This document shows positions 31,790 through 44,710 of a stretch of DNA of 64,000 nucleotides, piece by piece. The stretch comes from Neoarius graeffei. Lineage: Eukaryota; Chordata; Actinopteri; Siluriformes; Ariidae. The translations under genes were made by a program, and so were the position numbers. The notes beneath the pieces were generated by a model, which saw nothing but the letters and a program-made list of their open reading frames with translations, had not been told where the DNA came from and made no database searches. Where the stretch lies: NCBI RefSeq assembly GCF_027579695.1, contig NC_083592.1:29702961-29766960 (forward strand), in the 5' to 3' direction. How positions within the stretch are numbered: position 1 is the stretch's first letter; the number at the start of each line of letters is the position of its first letter.

Positions 31790-33590
31790 GTTCTCTCCGG
31801 GAGCGAAAATCCATCATATTTGGCTCCGGTGGGGATTCGGGTTCAGGCTTAGGACAAGACTTGGACTCCAGACTAGGAGTGTGCTTGAGTTCAGGACTTG
31901 ACTTGGGCTCTGGATTGGAATCATACTCAGAGTCAGGACTTGACTTGGGTCTTGGACTTGGTTTGGATCCAGGACTGAAGGTGGACTCAAGCTCTGGGCT
32001 GGATTTGAGCTCTGGAGATAACTTGAGATTTGGGCTGTACTCTGGCTCAAGCTCAGGAGATGACTCAGGCTGGGGTTCTGGAACTGGCTTGGACACAGGG
32101 CTGGGCTTGAGCTCTGGAAATGACTTGAGCTCTGGACTTGACTTGGGCTTTGGACTGGACTTGAGCTCTGGGGATGACTCGAGTTCTGGGCTGGACTTGA
32201 GCTCTGGAACTGACTCGGAACTTGATTGTAGTTCAAACTCAAGATGTGACTTGGACTCAGGACTTGGCTCTAGTGCGAAATCTGGATGGGACTCAGGCAT
32301 GGGCTCGAGCTCTGTCAGTGCCTTGCTATGGTCCTGGCCGGGCGGCAGGACGATGACGATGTCTTCATAGCCGAGTGGCAGTGGGACGACGATGCTTTCA
32401 TAACCAGCTGAGGCAGAGGTTCTGAAACAGGCTCAGGTTCTGGCACTGGCCTTGACTCTGGCATTGGCACTGAAGCTGGAGCAGGTGCCGACTCTGGCGT
32501 AGGTTCTGATGCTCTAGCTGACCTTGGCACTGGCTCTGGAGTAGGCACTGATGCAGGTCTGACGCTGGCTCTGGCATGGGAGCTGACTCCAACACTGGTG
32601 CTGGCATAGGTTCTGGAGTGGACACTGGCACAGGCTCTGATGCTGGCTCTGGCACTGGAACTGACTCCGACACTGGCACTGGTTCTGGAGTAGACACTGG
32701 TGCTGACTCTGACTCTGACTTTAGCACTGGTTCAGGAGCAGACACTGGTGCTGACTCTGGCACTGGTTCTGGAGCAAATGCTGGTGCTGGCACTGGAACA
32801 GATGCTGGCGCTGGAACAGGAACAGACACTGGCACAGGAACAGACACTGCCACTGGAACTGGAACAGATGCTGCTGCTGGCTCAGGTTCAGGCATGGGTT
32901 CTGATACAGACATTGGTTCAGGCATAGATTCAGGTGCTGGTTCTTGCTGAGAAACCAGCTCTGGAGAGACAGCCTCTAGGAGGGGCTCAGGAACAAGAGC
33001 CTCCTCTGCTGTCTCTACTTTGGCCACTGGAGGAAGCTCTGGAGCAATGGCCTCCTTCGCTGCATCAGCCACTGGAGGGAGCTCTGGAGTGATGGCCTCC
33101 TCTGCTGCGTCAGCCACTGGAGGGAGCTCTGGAGCGATGGCCTCCTCTGCTGCATCAGCCACTGGAGGGAGCTCTGGAGCGACGGCCTCCTCTGCTGCGT
33201 TGGCCACTGGAGGGATCGCCAAAAAATTCCATGGGGTTCCTCCTTTACTAAAGATTCAAAAATGAACTTGAGCATGGCAAAAAAAGTCTGTGAGCTTCGA
33301 AGGCATGGGTGCTCGACTCAATTCAGGTAATCCACCCATCTGCGTGCTTGTCCAGCAATAAATGTTAGGATAAAGCCTACCCAGATGGGTTCTGGTGGCT
33401 TGGGCTCTTGGAGGTCCTCATAGAAGAAATCACATTGAAGACTGAATCCCATAGGATGATATATTCTGTAGTAGGGTGCTGGGGGACTCCAGTCAGACTT
33501 CAGCCGGAAATACGAGGCGAGGGGCTGAGACAGGGAAACCTGGAAGCAACATGGAATTGCGTACTGAAAAAACTTCTGTTACATCCATTG
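31790..33590 (-). pseudogene. Degenerate gag-like region with Pro/Glu/Ser repeats
   Basis: From the ATG at about 33583 (MDVTEVFS...) the minus strand has a gag-like stretch: EPIWVGFILTFIAG and QARRWVDYLN, with stops between. Then follows a repetitive section read in two phases: ELPPVADAAEEAI repeats (33020-33222), VPVPAPASVPVP-type repeats (32400-32950) and SSPELKSSPELE-type repeats (31860-32240). Near the end FRSRRELFGRGFC precedes the purine tract. The last two blocks are open over 274 and 220 codons. No known enzyme domain. The same RELFG ending occurs in the element at 42284-44705. Confidence 0.6.
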
Positions 33591-33605
33591 TATGGCGAAG
33601 TATTC

Positions 33606-34051
33606 TGTCAGGTACGTAAGGTAGGCGGATGTAAGTGCAGAAGTAATCAGTTTAATAACAACAGTGAAGTTTATATACAAAGTGCACAAACACACACAAA
33701 GGCAAACAGTCCAAGATGGCAGGCTAAATCTAAATCATAAAACAGGCAAAAGGGTCGGGCGAGGCGCAAACAGGATATCAGAGGCAAATCGAGAACAGGA
33801 ATGAGAAACAGGCACAGGAATCAGGAAACAGGAAATCAAGAACACGGGTAGAAAGGCTCGGTAATGCGTACTGACGTATCGTAATACTTCGCACCGATCA
33901 TGCATCAGCACAGTCCTTAAATAGGTGCACATAGCTCTTTAATAGAATTCAGGTGCGCGTTGTTAATGGTGCGCGCGCTGGAGTCCACTCGACGTGTGTG
34001 CAGCCCAGGGCACGCCTTTAGGTGCACACACCACAGCATGCAGGACTGATA
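33606..34051 (-). repeat. 5' LTR of the minus-strand LTR element
   Basis: 446 bases. On the minus strand CTATTTAAGG (complement of 33915-33924) is followed about 31 bases later by GCGAAGTATT (complement of 33883-33892), which is complementary to the primer site at 33594-33605. Confidence 0.9.
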
Positions 34052-34168
34052 AAATGACTTTGTCGGATGTTTTGTATCATTGTAGATTATAACGTTTTTA
34101 TTTATCGAATTTGCAAAAAATAAAAATATGTTCTGTTTCTCAAAGTCCAGTGAATGTGGATAGAATAA

Positions 34169-34237
34169 AAGTTATTCCACTCAATCTCGTTGTACATGGC
34201 TTATAGCCCATGTACAACTCGATTTCATGGAATAACT
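34169..34237. repeat. Hairpin palindrome GTTATTCCA...TGGAATAAC
   Basis: Arms GTTATTCCA with GTTGTACATGGGC-type inner stem fold back on CCCATGTACAAC and TGGAATAAC with a tiny loop at about 34203. Half of a related sequence is at 20-60. Confidence 0.85.
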
Positions 34238-34250
34238 GTTAAATATACAG

Positions 34251-34253
<3 letters not shown>

Positions 34254-34301
<48 letters not shown>
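34254..34301. repeat. (TG)n microsatellite
   Basis: About 23 TG units after TACAGTACTG. Confidence 0.97.
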
Positions 34302-36145
<1,844 letters not shown>

Positions 36146-36237
36146 CCTAAGCGGTATATAAAGGGTACAAATAAGTACCTTAGACGGTACTGCCCCACTG
36201 ACAAGCCACTGTACCCCTAAATGTACAATAATTAAAT

Positions 36238-36347
36238 AATATTGGCTGGCTTTTTTTTCGTGGTATATCAGATATATTCCATTCAGCTAGCATGATATTG
36301 AACGAGTCAAAGACTCTGATATACCATGAAAAAAGCCAGCCAATATT
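36238..36347. repeat. Inverted repeat / hairpin MITE
   Basis: ATTGGCTGGCTTTTTT plus CGTGGTATATCAGA faces its complement TCTGATATACCATG plus AAAAAAGCCAGCCAAT across about 50 bases, followed by short ATT repeats. A related GGCTGGCTTTTTTGC lies at 45525-45540. Confidence 0.85.
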
Positions 36348-36722
36348 ATTATTAATATTATTATTATACATACACATTCCTTTCAGGTGTTCAATGCGTC
36401 TTTCTCTTTCAAAATTCTCTCAAAATCTTCCGTATTTAACGAAGCAAGCCTGGCGGCCATGTTTGTTTACAAATGGTCACAGTCACTCACTTGCTAGTAC
36501 GGACGTTTTACGTCTCCGACATGTGACATCATGTTGTCTTGACAACCATGCAATATCGTAAACCATATCCAATGCTCATTCCCCATTGGGTAGAGTGACG
36601 TAATACACGTAGGATAAGCGATATGCTGACAATATTGCATGCTATCCAACCAAGTGAATGGAACCTGCTAGAAGGGAATAGAACACGTGTTTTATTCCAT
36701 TGAAAAATTTTCTGAGTGTAGG

Positions 36723-37623
36723 ACTATAATCTAAATACATTACATGAAACAAACCTGATAAACATGAGTTTTTTTCCAATATAATCTCTGTTTATCTCAT
36801 CTGTATAGCGTACATGTGATTACCACAAACAAGGATTTCATTTCTATGTACAACAGAAACTCAAAACTTACTTGTGTATTCAAAACTTGGTTCTAAAAAG
36901 TCTAAAGGCATTTGATAAATTCTGGCAAAAACACGTTCGCAAAACCCACAAGTATTTCACTCTTTCAAACACTGGAACAATAACGTATAAAAGTAATTCC
37001 ACTGATTTAAGCTTTCCATAGTAATCTTGCAGCATCAGGCAGAAACTCACACACTTCCACGTTTTACTTAGAGCTACATTGGTAACACATAACCACAAAC
37101 TCTTCCCTCTGGAAAAAGTCGTCATGTCTCTAAACGCTCAATTTACAAAAACATTTGAGCGAAGAATTCAGAAGACTGGTGAAGAAGGTTTGTAGGGAAT
37201 AAAACACTTGGGCGTGTGCTGTTATGGAAAAATAATGAATGACATGGAGGTGTGATGCGGCCTGACATGAAGTAAAGTTACACTCTTACCACCCCAAAGC
37301 TGAATATTTTCCACTTCTTCTACATGATTTTATTCTCTTATTCCACAGCATGATTCCAAGGATTAAATTTTTTTTTAATTAATGAACACACATTTTTTCC
37401 ATTTATTGTCACTGTGGAATGTCTGCACAACAAGTTTGCCATCTATAAACAGTTGTTCCATCACCAGCTTCTCTTTTTCTTCCCTCTCTTATGAACATCT
37501 CCATCCTGAAGACTTTCCCATGGCAGGAAACCAAAAGCAACAAATTTAACTAACAAAATGCTGACAACGGATACTCTGTAAAAAGGGTCAATAATCATAC
37601 TTTTTTGTTTATTTTAGGATTAA
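36723..37623. other. 0.9 kb unassigned
   Basis: AT-rich sequence without supported features. Confidence 0.4.
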
Positions 37624-37637
37624 ATAATCTGAAGCAT

Positions 37638-38007
37638 GGTGGCACGGTGGTGTAGTGGTTAGCACTGTTGCCTCATGGCAAGAAGGTTCTGGGTTCGAGC
37701 CCAGTGGCCAAATAAGGGCCTTTCTGTGTGGAGTTTGTATGTTCTCCCTGTGTCTGCATAGGTTTCCTCCGGGTGCTCCGGTTTCCCCCACAAGTCCAAA
37801 GACATGCAAGTTAGGCTAAATGGTGGCTCTAAATTGACCATGAGTGTGAATGGTTGTTTATGTCTCTGTGCCAGCCCTGCGATAACCTGGCAACTTGTCC
37901 AGGGTGTACCCTGCCTCTCGCCCATAGTCAGCTGGGATAGGCTCCAGCTTGCCCGCGACCCTGTACTGGATAAGTAGCTACAGATAATGGATGGATAGGA
38001 TAGATGG
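37638..38007 (+). mobile_element. V-SINE copy E, full length
   Basis: Complete from GGTGGCACGGTGGTGTAGTG to a GGATGGATAGGATAGATGG tail, flanked by a 14-bp duplication ATAATCTGAAGCAT (37624-37637, 38008-38021). Its 3' end reads GGATAAGTAGCTACAGATAA, and several substitutions show it is older than copies D, G, I and J. Confidence 0.95.
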
Positions 38008-38021
38008 ATAATCTGAAGCAT

Positions 38022-39200
38022 CTCTTGTACAAGTCCCTCTGTAGATCATTACTATAGAAACAATAATATCTTGGAAGAGGTGCATTATTATAGATATACA
38101 GTAGATCGAGGTAGTTAAATGAAAAAGTATGGTTTTCCTTTAGCCATTTCGATTCCTGTTAGAGATCATGCAAATAATTTCTCGAAAAGACTTTAAAATT
38201 GTTACGCTCCTTAAACCAGAAACGTTCTAAATGGTGTCTGGTGAATGAAGTAATAGAACTGAAAGTGAGGACTATGTTACTATATCCACAATAAAGCACT
38301 TCACTGCCAGTGTCTTTCATCATCATGAAGGGAAAAAAAGAGATCTGCTCCATGCCATGTATGATATATATCATCCAGCACGTCAGCATGTCACAGAGGG
38401 GTCATTTAAGCAGTTTAAGAATGATTCGAAGGAGCTAATCAGGATCTTGCCGGCGCTACATGACTGGTGACCTTCCAATTAAATTAAAGAAGGCGAATCT
38501 ATGTCTTTCAATTAATTTGAAGGATGTCCCAGAACAGGTTTTCTCACTGTTCCTCAGTATCTTAATCTGGCTCAGACAGGCAGAAGCAGCCAATCAGACC
38601 AGCAAACGGCTCCTAATGCTAACTCCAATGACTCCAATGCTCGAGATGATATCTAAAATAGCTCTATGAAACATGATGAGGCCGCAGTGTCAGAGGATTC
38701 CATCCACGCATTATAAATCCTGACAAGCCCAGTGCAGCATATCTGCAGATATAATACTCCCATAATGACACTCTCACCTTGACTCATTCTTTACTCATGA
38801 CAGGGTAATACAAGGCTCCATATGAAGCTGAAAATGCGGCACATCACAGCAAAATTTGCTTCATAGGAAAAAATAGATGATAGCCTAGTGATAGACATAA
38901 ACACAGCTTTTCCAGTGTGTAAATGATGGATAGAGAAACAGAATGGCTTGTAGGTTTGTTTTGTAATTTGCAGTCTGTGTTTAGTGAAAGTAAACTCAGT
39001 GAAAATAATGTAGCTACAGCTTTCGCTAAAGGATTGTTCTGTCTTTATATAAATGTAAAAACCAGGCCAACAATAACAGCTGTCTGGATGTAAACAAATA
39101 TAGAAGTACACCAATACACATCTCTGAAACAGCATCTCCAGACACCATCCTAATAATACAACAGTAATACAACATTGAGCCTGCACACACACAACCGCAC
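38022..39200. other. 1.2 kb unassigned, possible conserved non-coding sequence
   Basis: No repeat recognised. 38430-38540 has CAATTAAATTAAAG and CAATTAATTTGAAGG, homeodomain-type sites in a non-coding setting. Confidence 0.4.
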
Positions 39201-39209
39201 GGGAGCTGG

Positions 39210-40160
39210 GGTTTTTTACCTCGTCCGGGACGTAGTCCACCAGGGGGCGAGGGACTGTTTTCGATGGGGTTTCTTTGTTTCTCTGTTTTTTTGTTAACAA
39301 CATTACGGGAAAACGGCTGGACCAATCTTCATGAAACTTTCAGGATAGATGGGCATTGGTCTCAAATAGAACTTCCAACATTTTAAGGGCCATCTGGTCA
39401 AGGTCACAAAAAAGGTCTAAATCATTTTTTTCCATGATATCTTCCTTCATATTTATCATATTTATTTCAAACCAATTCTAAAACGTTCATCTTTCAATTC
39501 TACTTCCATTGATATGCTACATAATGGGGTATCTTTCATAGTTTTCTTTCAACCTTTCATTTGTTTGTTTGTTTGTGTGTCTGTCTGTCTGTCTGTTAAC
39601 AAGCTAGCGTCTAGACAGTTGCACCAATTGACTTCAAATTTTCAGGGTAGGTGGGCAATGGTCCGTAGATTACCTGATTAAATTTTGAGGGTAATTGGGT
39701 CAAAGTGAAGGTCAAGGCCACTGGAACTGTCAACCTTTCGGTCAAAATAACATATTTTCCATTATAAATCAAACAGTTGCCGATAGACAGATGTTTACTA
39801 TTATGAGCATATAAGAACTCCCATATGGCCTTTCATTTGGCACCATGATCTTTGACCTTGAGTAACCTTGAAAGGTCAAACTCAAGGTCATGGATTTTCA
39901 GAGGGCTGTAACTTGAAAACAGTTGATGGTAGACAGATATTTACCATTATCAACTTATAGGAAGTGCCATATGGGCTTTCATTTGGCACCATGACCTTTG
40001 ACCTCAAATGACATTGAAATGTCAAATTCAAGGTCATGGATTTTCATAGGACTATAACCTGACAGCTGATGATTGAGAAATATTACCATTATCAACATAC
40101 AGGTATAAAATAAGTGCTGCTGGGCGAGGTTTGTTTTGCTTGGCAACACTTGTTCTTGTT
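39210..40160. repeat. Dispersed repeat with tandem AGGTCA half-sites
   Basis: A block opening near GGGGCGAGGGACTG and ending near GGGCGAGGTTTG contains three degenerate tandem segments of about 136 bases (for example CATATGGCCTTTCATTTGG at 39833 and CATATGGGCTTTCATTTGG at 39968). At least eight AGGTCA/TGACCT half-sites occur, including the exact DR1 TGACCTTTGACCT at 39992-40004. (TGTC)n runs at 39575-39597. The repeat class is unknown to me; similar CTGTCTGTCTGT-containing ends occur at 12310 and 63095. Confidence 0.6.
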
Positions 40161-40164
40161 TTGC

Positions 40165-41730
40165 TTTGTTTTTTTGAGATGGATGTGAACTTTACTTGAA
40201 AAGCTGCACCAAACAAAACACACCTAGGTATTATTCAGGCTTATTTGACCTTGACAACCATCTCTGTTTTTTTCCTCCCCCATCATATGAGCAAAAGATC
40301 AATACAACTCAAATGAAATAAAAATCATCTTGGCTCAAGGAGGTCTCCTTGAAATGCTCAGGTATGTCAAAAGTATTTAATCGGGATGAAAATGAAGCAA
40401 ATCTGTTCCAGGGATTTAATGAAGCAAAATTGGTTGCCACGCTGCACTGCTTGCTTTGTTCTCAGCTTCAGCTCTGTGCTCTAGTCAGGATCAGTCACAA
40501 AAAAAAAAAAAAAAATTATGGATTGGTGTGATTGTCAATTGAGATATGAGAAAAGAGTGATGTGGTGAAGAGCAGGCTCAAAGCTTCCCTAAAATCACTT
40601 TTTGGTTCAGTGAGAAACAACAAAGAGGATGGCACTTCTGAGGATGCGAGGCAGCTCTGACCCTTTGTACGAGATGTTACCATACAAAAGAAGCCTGTCT
40701 CTTGTTCACTATGCTCCTCTCAGACAAGGCTGGATGAACAGAGATCATAATGATGCAATGTGATTTGGGGGAATGGGGAAAAAAAAACCATCAGCCAAAA
40801 AAAAAAAACATCAGCCAAAAAAAAAAAAAAAATCATAAAATTCTCTCATATAAAAAGGTCACTTGAACAAGGTCAGGACAGGCAATAAATGTAGCTGACA
40901 GATGCCCTAAAAAAGTGAAGGTGCCATCATTAATTTGAACCCAGATCCTCAGTGCTCTTTTAATTGTGTCTGTACACTGACAGGATGACAGATCCAGTGT
41001 GAGCCAGATGCTCGTGTCTGGGAATATGACAGGAAGCAGGGGGATGCACAAAATCTGGAGAGAAAGAGAGCAAGAGAGAGAGATAGAGAGAGAGAGACGG
41101 GAGTACAGCATGCTGATCAAACCATCTCACCATCTAGCAACTGACATTAGTTCCAAAATTTCAAAATTCATTCCTTCGCTGATTAAGAAATGCTCTGCTT
41201 CCCTCACTGTCTAATTTACACTTTAGTGCATGAAGAGATGAGTAGCAGCGTCTATCTCCAGTATGCAACACTGGCAGCGATGCACGTGTGAGTGAGCTTG
41301 TGTATCACACGCTCAGAGTTTTACAGTTGAAATCCTGAAGCCCTTCAGGTAAAAGCTGCTGATCCTTTCATGAGCAAGCTGCAGGCAGAAGCAAGCAAAA
41401 TTGTGGGTTTTGAATAATTTTGAAAATAATCACTCAAAGAATGAAGAATGATGTTCAGTCTTTTGATTTTCTGTGGCTCTAATCTGGGGCTTTGGTGAAG
41501 CACAGTAAGGGTTTTATCACCATTACTAAACCTAATCCTGATACAAATTAAATACAGGCAATAATTTTTAATCTAGACTTGTGGCTTGGACTCGGGTTCA
41601 TTTTGTGACATATCTGGCAACTTCTCTGCAAAAACAGAACCATAAAACTACTCCTGAAAAGGCATAATGACATTAGAATGAGATCATGAACTGTGTTGAT
41701 TAGCCAAGCTAATACATTTTTTAAAAGTCT
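40165..41730. other. 1.6 kb unassigned with simple repeats
   Basis: Poly-A runs at 40499-40514 and 40785-40833 and a (GA)n tract at 41058-41098; otherwise nothing recognised. Confidence 0.4.
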
Positions 41731-42008
41731 CTCCCGTCCCAGTACTAACCAGGCCCTGAAGGCACATCGGGTGGCGCTGAACTCTGTTTCTACAACCCTC
41801 GGCCTCTCATCTATTACACTGCCAGGGTGACAGTGGGAGCTGGTCCTCTGGTAACCATGTGAGTTTGACTCCCTACTCACATCTGTATTGTAGCGTACCT
41901 TGCCAGATGGTACCATTTTTATTATGGTCTTTGGTATGACCCGACCGCAAGTAGAACTCACGATCTCCTGGTCAAGAGGCAGACATGCTAACCACTAGGC
42001 CAATTCAC
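41731..42008 (-). mobile_element. tRNA-derived SINE, family 2 (minus)
   Basis: Same family as 13028-13380: on the minus strand GTTAGCATGTCTGCCTCTTG head, GAGTTCTACTTGCGG B-box region and the AGACCATAATAAAAATGGTA body. Confidence 0.8.
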
Positions 42009-42283
42009 AGTATACATTTAAAGATGCTGCCTGCAAAGTTGAATTCTGAGTAAAATGTTCAATGTCTATGGCTGTTGGAATTTCAAGATGTTGCGATGCT
42101 GCACACATCATGTACTCTGTGTCACTGTTTTTTCGAGATAAAATGCGTCCCACATTTTACGATTCTGAAAATTACCAAAGTAAGCAAGCAGCAATATCAT
42201 GTGACCACCGTGGGGCGGCTTTGAACTACTTTTAACCAAAACAAGTTGACGTGGACGAACATGGCGGACTCCGCTCTCCTGCT

Positions 42284-42750
42284 TGTCACACCTGCATGCA
42301 TTGGCGTGTGCAACAGACTTTCTCTCATGCACGCTCTGGACAGCAGGTGCAATGAACTGACTCTCACACATCCTCTGAACAGCGTGCGCCATTAATGACA
42401 CAAGCCTGCATTGGATTAAGGTGCAATCAGTGCACTTATATAAGGATGCTGAAGATTCATTCAGATTGCGAAGTATTGTGTTGTGAATGACACATTACCG
42501 AGCCTTGTTATTGTGCTGTTTTCCTAGTTTCCTGATTCCTGTTCCCTTTTTTGGGGGGGGATTCTGCTTTTGTCTGTACCTTGGATAGTCTGTCTGTACC
42601 TTGCTCAACCCATTGCTTGTTTACTGTTCATGATTTCTGACTGCCGTATTGGACCGTATACCTGATCATTGCTTTTATAATAAATTCTTCTGCAAATACA
42701 TCTGACTCTTCCCAACCCGTTTATTGACAGAATAGTTTGCCTAGCTGACA
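42284..42750 (+). repeat. 5' LTR
   Basis: TATATAAG at 42437-42444, GCGAAGTATT at 42468-42477 (31 bases after the TATA start), ATAATAAA near 42677. Confidence 0.88.
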
Positions 42751-42803
42751 GAATACTTCACCTGAGTGATAGTGTGCATCACTTACCGTCTTACCATCAC
42801 AAC

Positions 42804-43174
42804 ATGGATGTAGCAGAAGAGAACTGACATGCTCCTCAATGACATGCCCGGGTTTCTGTGTCTCAACCCTTAGCCATATTTTTCTGGCAGCGACTTGGGG
42901 TGGACACCCCTATGTCACCCTGTGATGGGGTGGAATATCACCCAAAGGGGTTCACAATGCAGTGTGTGTTTTTTTATGCTGACCTGGAGGAGCCCAAGCT
43001 TCCAGAGCCCATCTGGGTCAGCTGCATGATTCACTGGCTCACAGGATGAGCACACCAATGGGCCGAGTACCTAGTAAGAGTGGAACACCTATGCCTCTGA
43101 AACTCCCAGTCATTACACATCACGCTCTGGTACCTATTTGAGGCTCTGGAGAAGGAGGATGCCCAGGAATTTTT

Positions 43175-43205
<31 letters not shown>

Positions 43206-44219
43206 GGGGGGCTATGACATTAGAAGCCAATGCAGCAGCAGTGTAGGAAGCCATCGCTCCAGAGCTCCTGGCAGTGGCTGATGCAGCAGAGGAGGCAGTC
43301 GCTCCAGAGCTCCCTCCAGAGGCCAATGCAGCAGAGGAGGCTGTCACTCCAGTGCTCCTTCCAGAGGCCTTCAGTTCCAGAAGCAGTTCCTGAACCAGGT
43401 CCACAGCCAGTCCCAGAACCAGTTCCAGAGCCAGTCCCAGCGGCCAACAGGGTGGCCTTTGTTCCAGAGCTAGTGTCCAAGCCAGAGCTAGCACCAGAGC
43501 AAGCGCCAGAGCTAGTTCCAGAACCAGCACCAGAGGCCGATGGGGTGGCCTCTGCCCCACTGCTAGCTCCTGAGCCAGCGCCAGAGGTTGACAGGACAAC
43601 CTCTGCCCCAGATTTCAGTGGAGGTGAGCTCTTGAACCCGGTGCCTGGCTTTGAAGACATCATCCTGCCACCCAGCTTTGAAGACACTGTCCTGCCCCCC
43701 GGCTTTGAAGACATCACCGCCATGCCACTCGGCTTTAACAAGGACAAGAGCAGTGCTCAGACAGAGCCTATGTCTAGTCCCGATCCCAAGTTCATGACCA
43801 GCCCAGAACCCGAGTCCTCGTCCATGTCTGGAGCCCAAGTCCATGCCCTGTCTAGAGCCTGAGCCCAAGTCCTGTCCAGAACTCAAGCCCAAGTCCCTGT
43901 CCAGTCCGGAGCCCAAGTCTGGTCCGGAGCCCATACCAGGTCCTGCCCAGAACCTATGTCCATGTCCAGTCTGGAGCCCAAGTCCTATCCTCAGTCCAAA
44001 TCCTGTCTAGAGCCCAGGCCCATGCTCGAGCCTATGTCCAATCCAGAGTCCAGGTCCTGTCCAGAGCCTGAGCCCAAGCCCCCACCTGAGTCGAGAAGCT
44101 GTTGCCACGTCTGCCCAGAGCGGAGTGCCAATGGCATGGCATCCAGCGCCAGGCCCTCACCCCCGGGGCCATTGAAGATGGGTTTAAGCTCCCAGAGGGA
44201 GCTCTTTGGGGGGTGGTTA
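42804..44219 (+). pseudogene. Degenerate gag-like region with Pro/Glu-rich repeats
   Basis: Starts with ATG GAT GTA GCA GAA (42804), as in the relative at 33 kb, but stops follow at once. Gag-like pieces are recognisable: PLAIFFWQRL, EEPKLPEPIWVSCM then IHWLTG, AHQWAEYL. A T15G27 tract (43170-43211) breaks it. Downstream an open 210-codon frame (43230-43862) is rich in PEPVPEP and PELVPEPAPE repeats, and another (43956-44276) in EPKSYPQSKSCLEP-type repeats ends LSSQRELFGGWLC, matching RELFG in the other element just before the purine tract. No catalytic domain is present. Confidence 0.6.
43170..43211. repeat. T15 then G27 homopolymer tract
   Basis: Fifteen T (43170-43184) followed by 27 G (43185-43211). 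Could be a G-quadruplex former or a sequencing/assembly artefact. Confidence 0.95.
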
Positions 44220-44705
44220 TGTCGCACCCATGTGCATTGGTGCACGCAACAGACTTTCTTTCATGTGTGCTCTTGACATTGCACACAACGAACTGACTCT
44301 CATGTGAGCTCTGAACAGCGTGTGCCGCTAATGACACACACCTGCATTGGATTAAGGTGCAATCAGTGCACTTTTATAAGGATGCTGAAAACTCATTCAA
44401 GTTGCAAAGTGTTGTGTTGCAAATGACACATTACCGAGCCTTGTTATCATGCTGTTTTCCTAGTTTCCTGATTCCTGTTCCTTGTTTTTTTTGGATTCTG
44501 ATTTTGTCTATACCTTAGATAGTCTGTTTATGCCTCAGTCAACCCATTGCCTGTTTACCATTCATGATTTTTGTCTGCCGTATTGGACCGTATACCTGAT
44601 CACTGCTTTTATAATAAACTCTTCTGCACTTACATCCGACTGTACTCAACCTGTTTATTGAGAGAATACTTCACCTCGGTGATAGTGTGCCTCACTTAGC
44701 TGACA
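44220..44705 (+). repeat. 3' LTR
   Basis: Preceded by the purine tract CTTTGGGGGGTGG (about 44204). Contains an extra 20-base GATAGTGTGCCTCACTTA segment near its end that in the 5' copy lies just inside the LTR, suggesting past template switching. Confidence 0.85.
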
Positions 44706-44710
44706 CTGCC

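Larger units (their letters stand above)
31308..34051 (-). mobile_element. Non-autonomous Sushi-like LTR retrotransposon (copy 1)
   Basis: Two LTRs in the same orientation (31308-31772 and 33606-34051) enclose 1.8 kb and are flanked by the 5-bp duplication AAATG (31303-31307, 34052-34056). In the element's own direction (minus) the order is 5' LTR, primer site GAATACTTCGCC (33594-33605), a gag-like start, a long Pro/Glu/Ser repeat region, a purine-rich tract (about 31773-31795) and 3' LTR. No protease, RT or integrase is present, so it must borrow them. Confidence 0.9.
30250..34168. mobile_element. Element bounded by 22-bp inverted repeat, carrying a nested LTR retrotransposon
   Basis: TTCTATCCACATTCACTGGA near 30252 and its exact complement near 34147-34166 face each other 3.9 kb apart. 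Removing the nested LTR element (31308-34051 plus TSD) leaves about 1.2 kb. The inside also holds a family-2 SINE and microsatellites. The left part has ATGGCGGAGCGGG and an 18-base palindrome AGGGCGCTGCAGCGCCCT (30407-30424). Superfamily unknown. Confidence 0.6.
42284..44705 (+). mobile_element. Non-autonomous Sushi-like LTR retrotransposon (copy 2)
   Basis: LTRs at 42284-42750 and 44220-44705 (both TGTC...CTGACA) enclose about 1.5 kb. Flanks are CTGCT (42279-42283) and CTGCC (44706-44710), a 4/5 match for a target duplication. After the 5' LTR is GAATACTTCACC (42751-42762), matching the primer site of the 31-34-kb element. A gag remnant, a Pro/Glu/Ser-rich region and a purine tract follow. 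No pol genes. Confidence 0.88.

Noticed and set aside
31861-32950. Plus-strand frames rich in Gly/Ser/Asp/Thr repeats
   Set aside because: These are complements of the Pro/Glu/Ser-rich coding repeat; the LTR orientation, primer site and purine tract show the minus strand is the sense strand.
43120-43747. Minus-strand frames rich in Ser/Gly/Ala
   Set aside because: Antisense of the Pro/Glu-rich region in the plus-strand LTR element.
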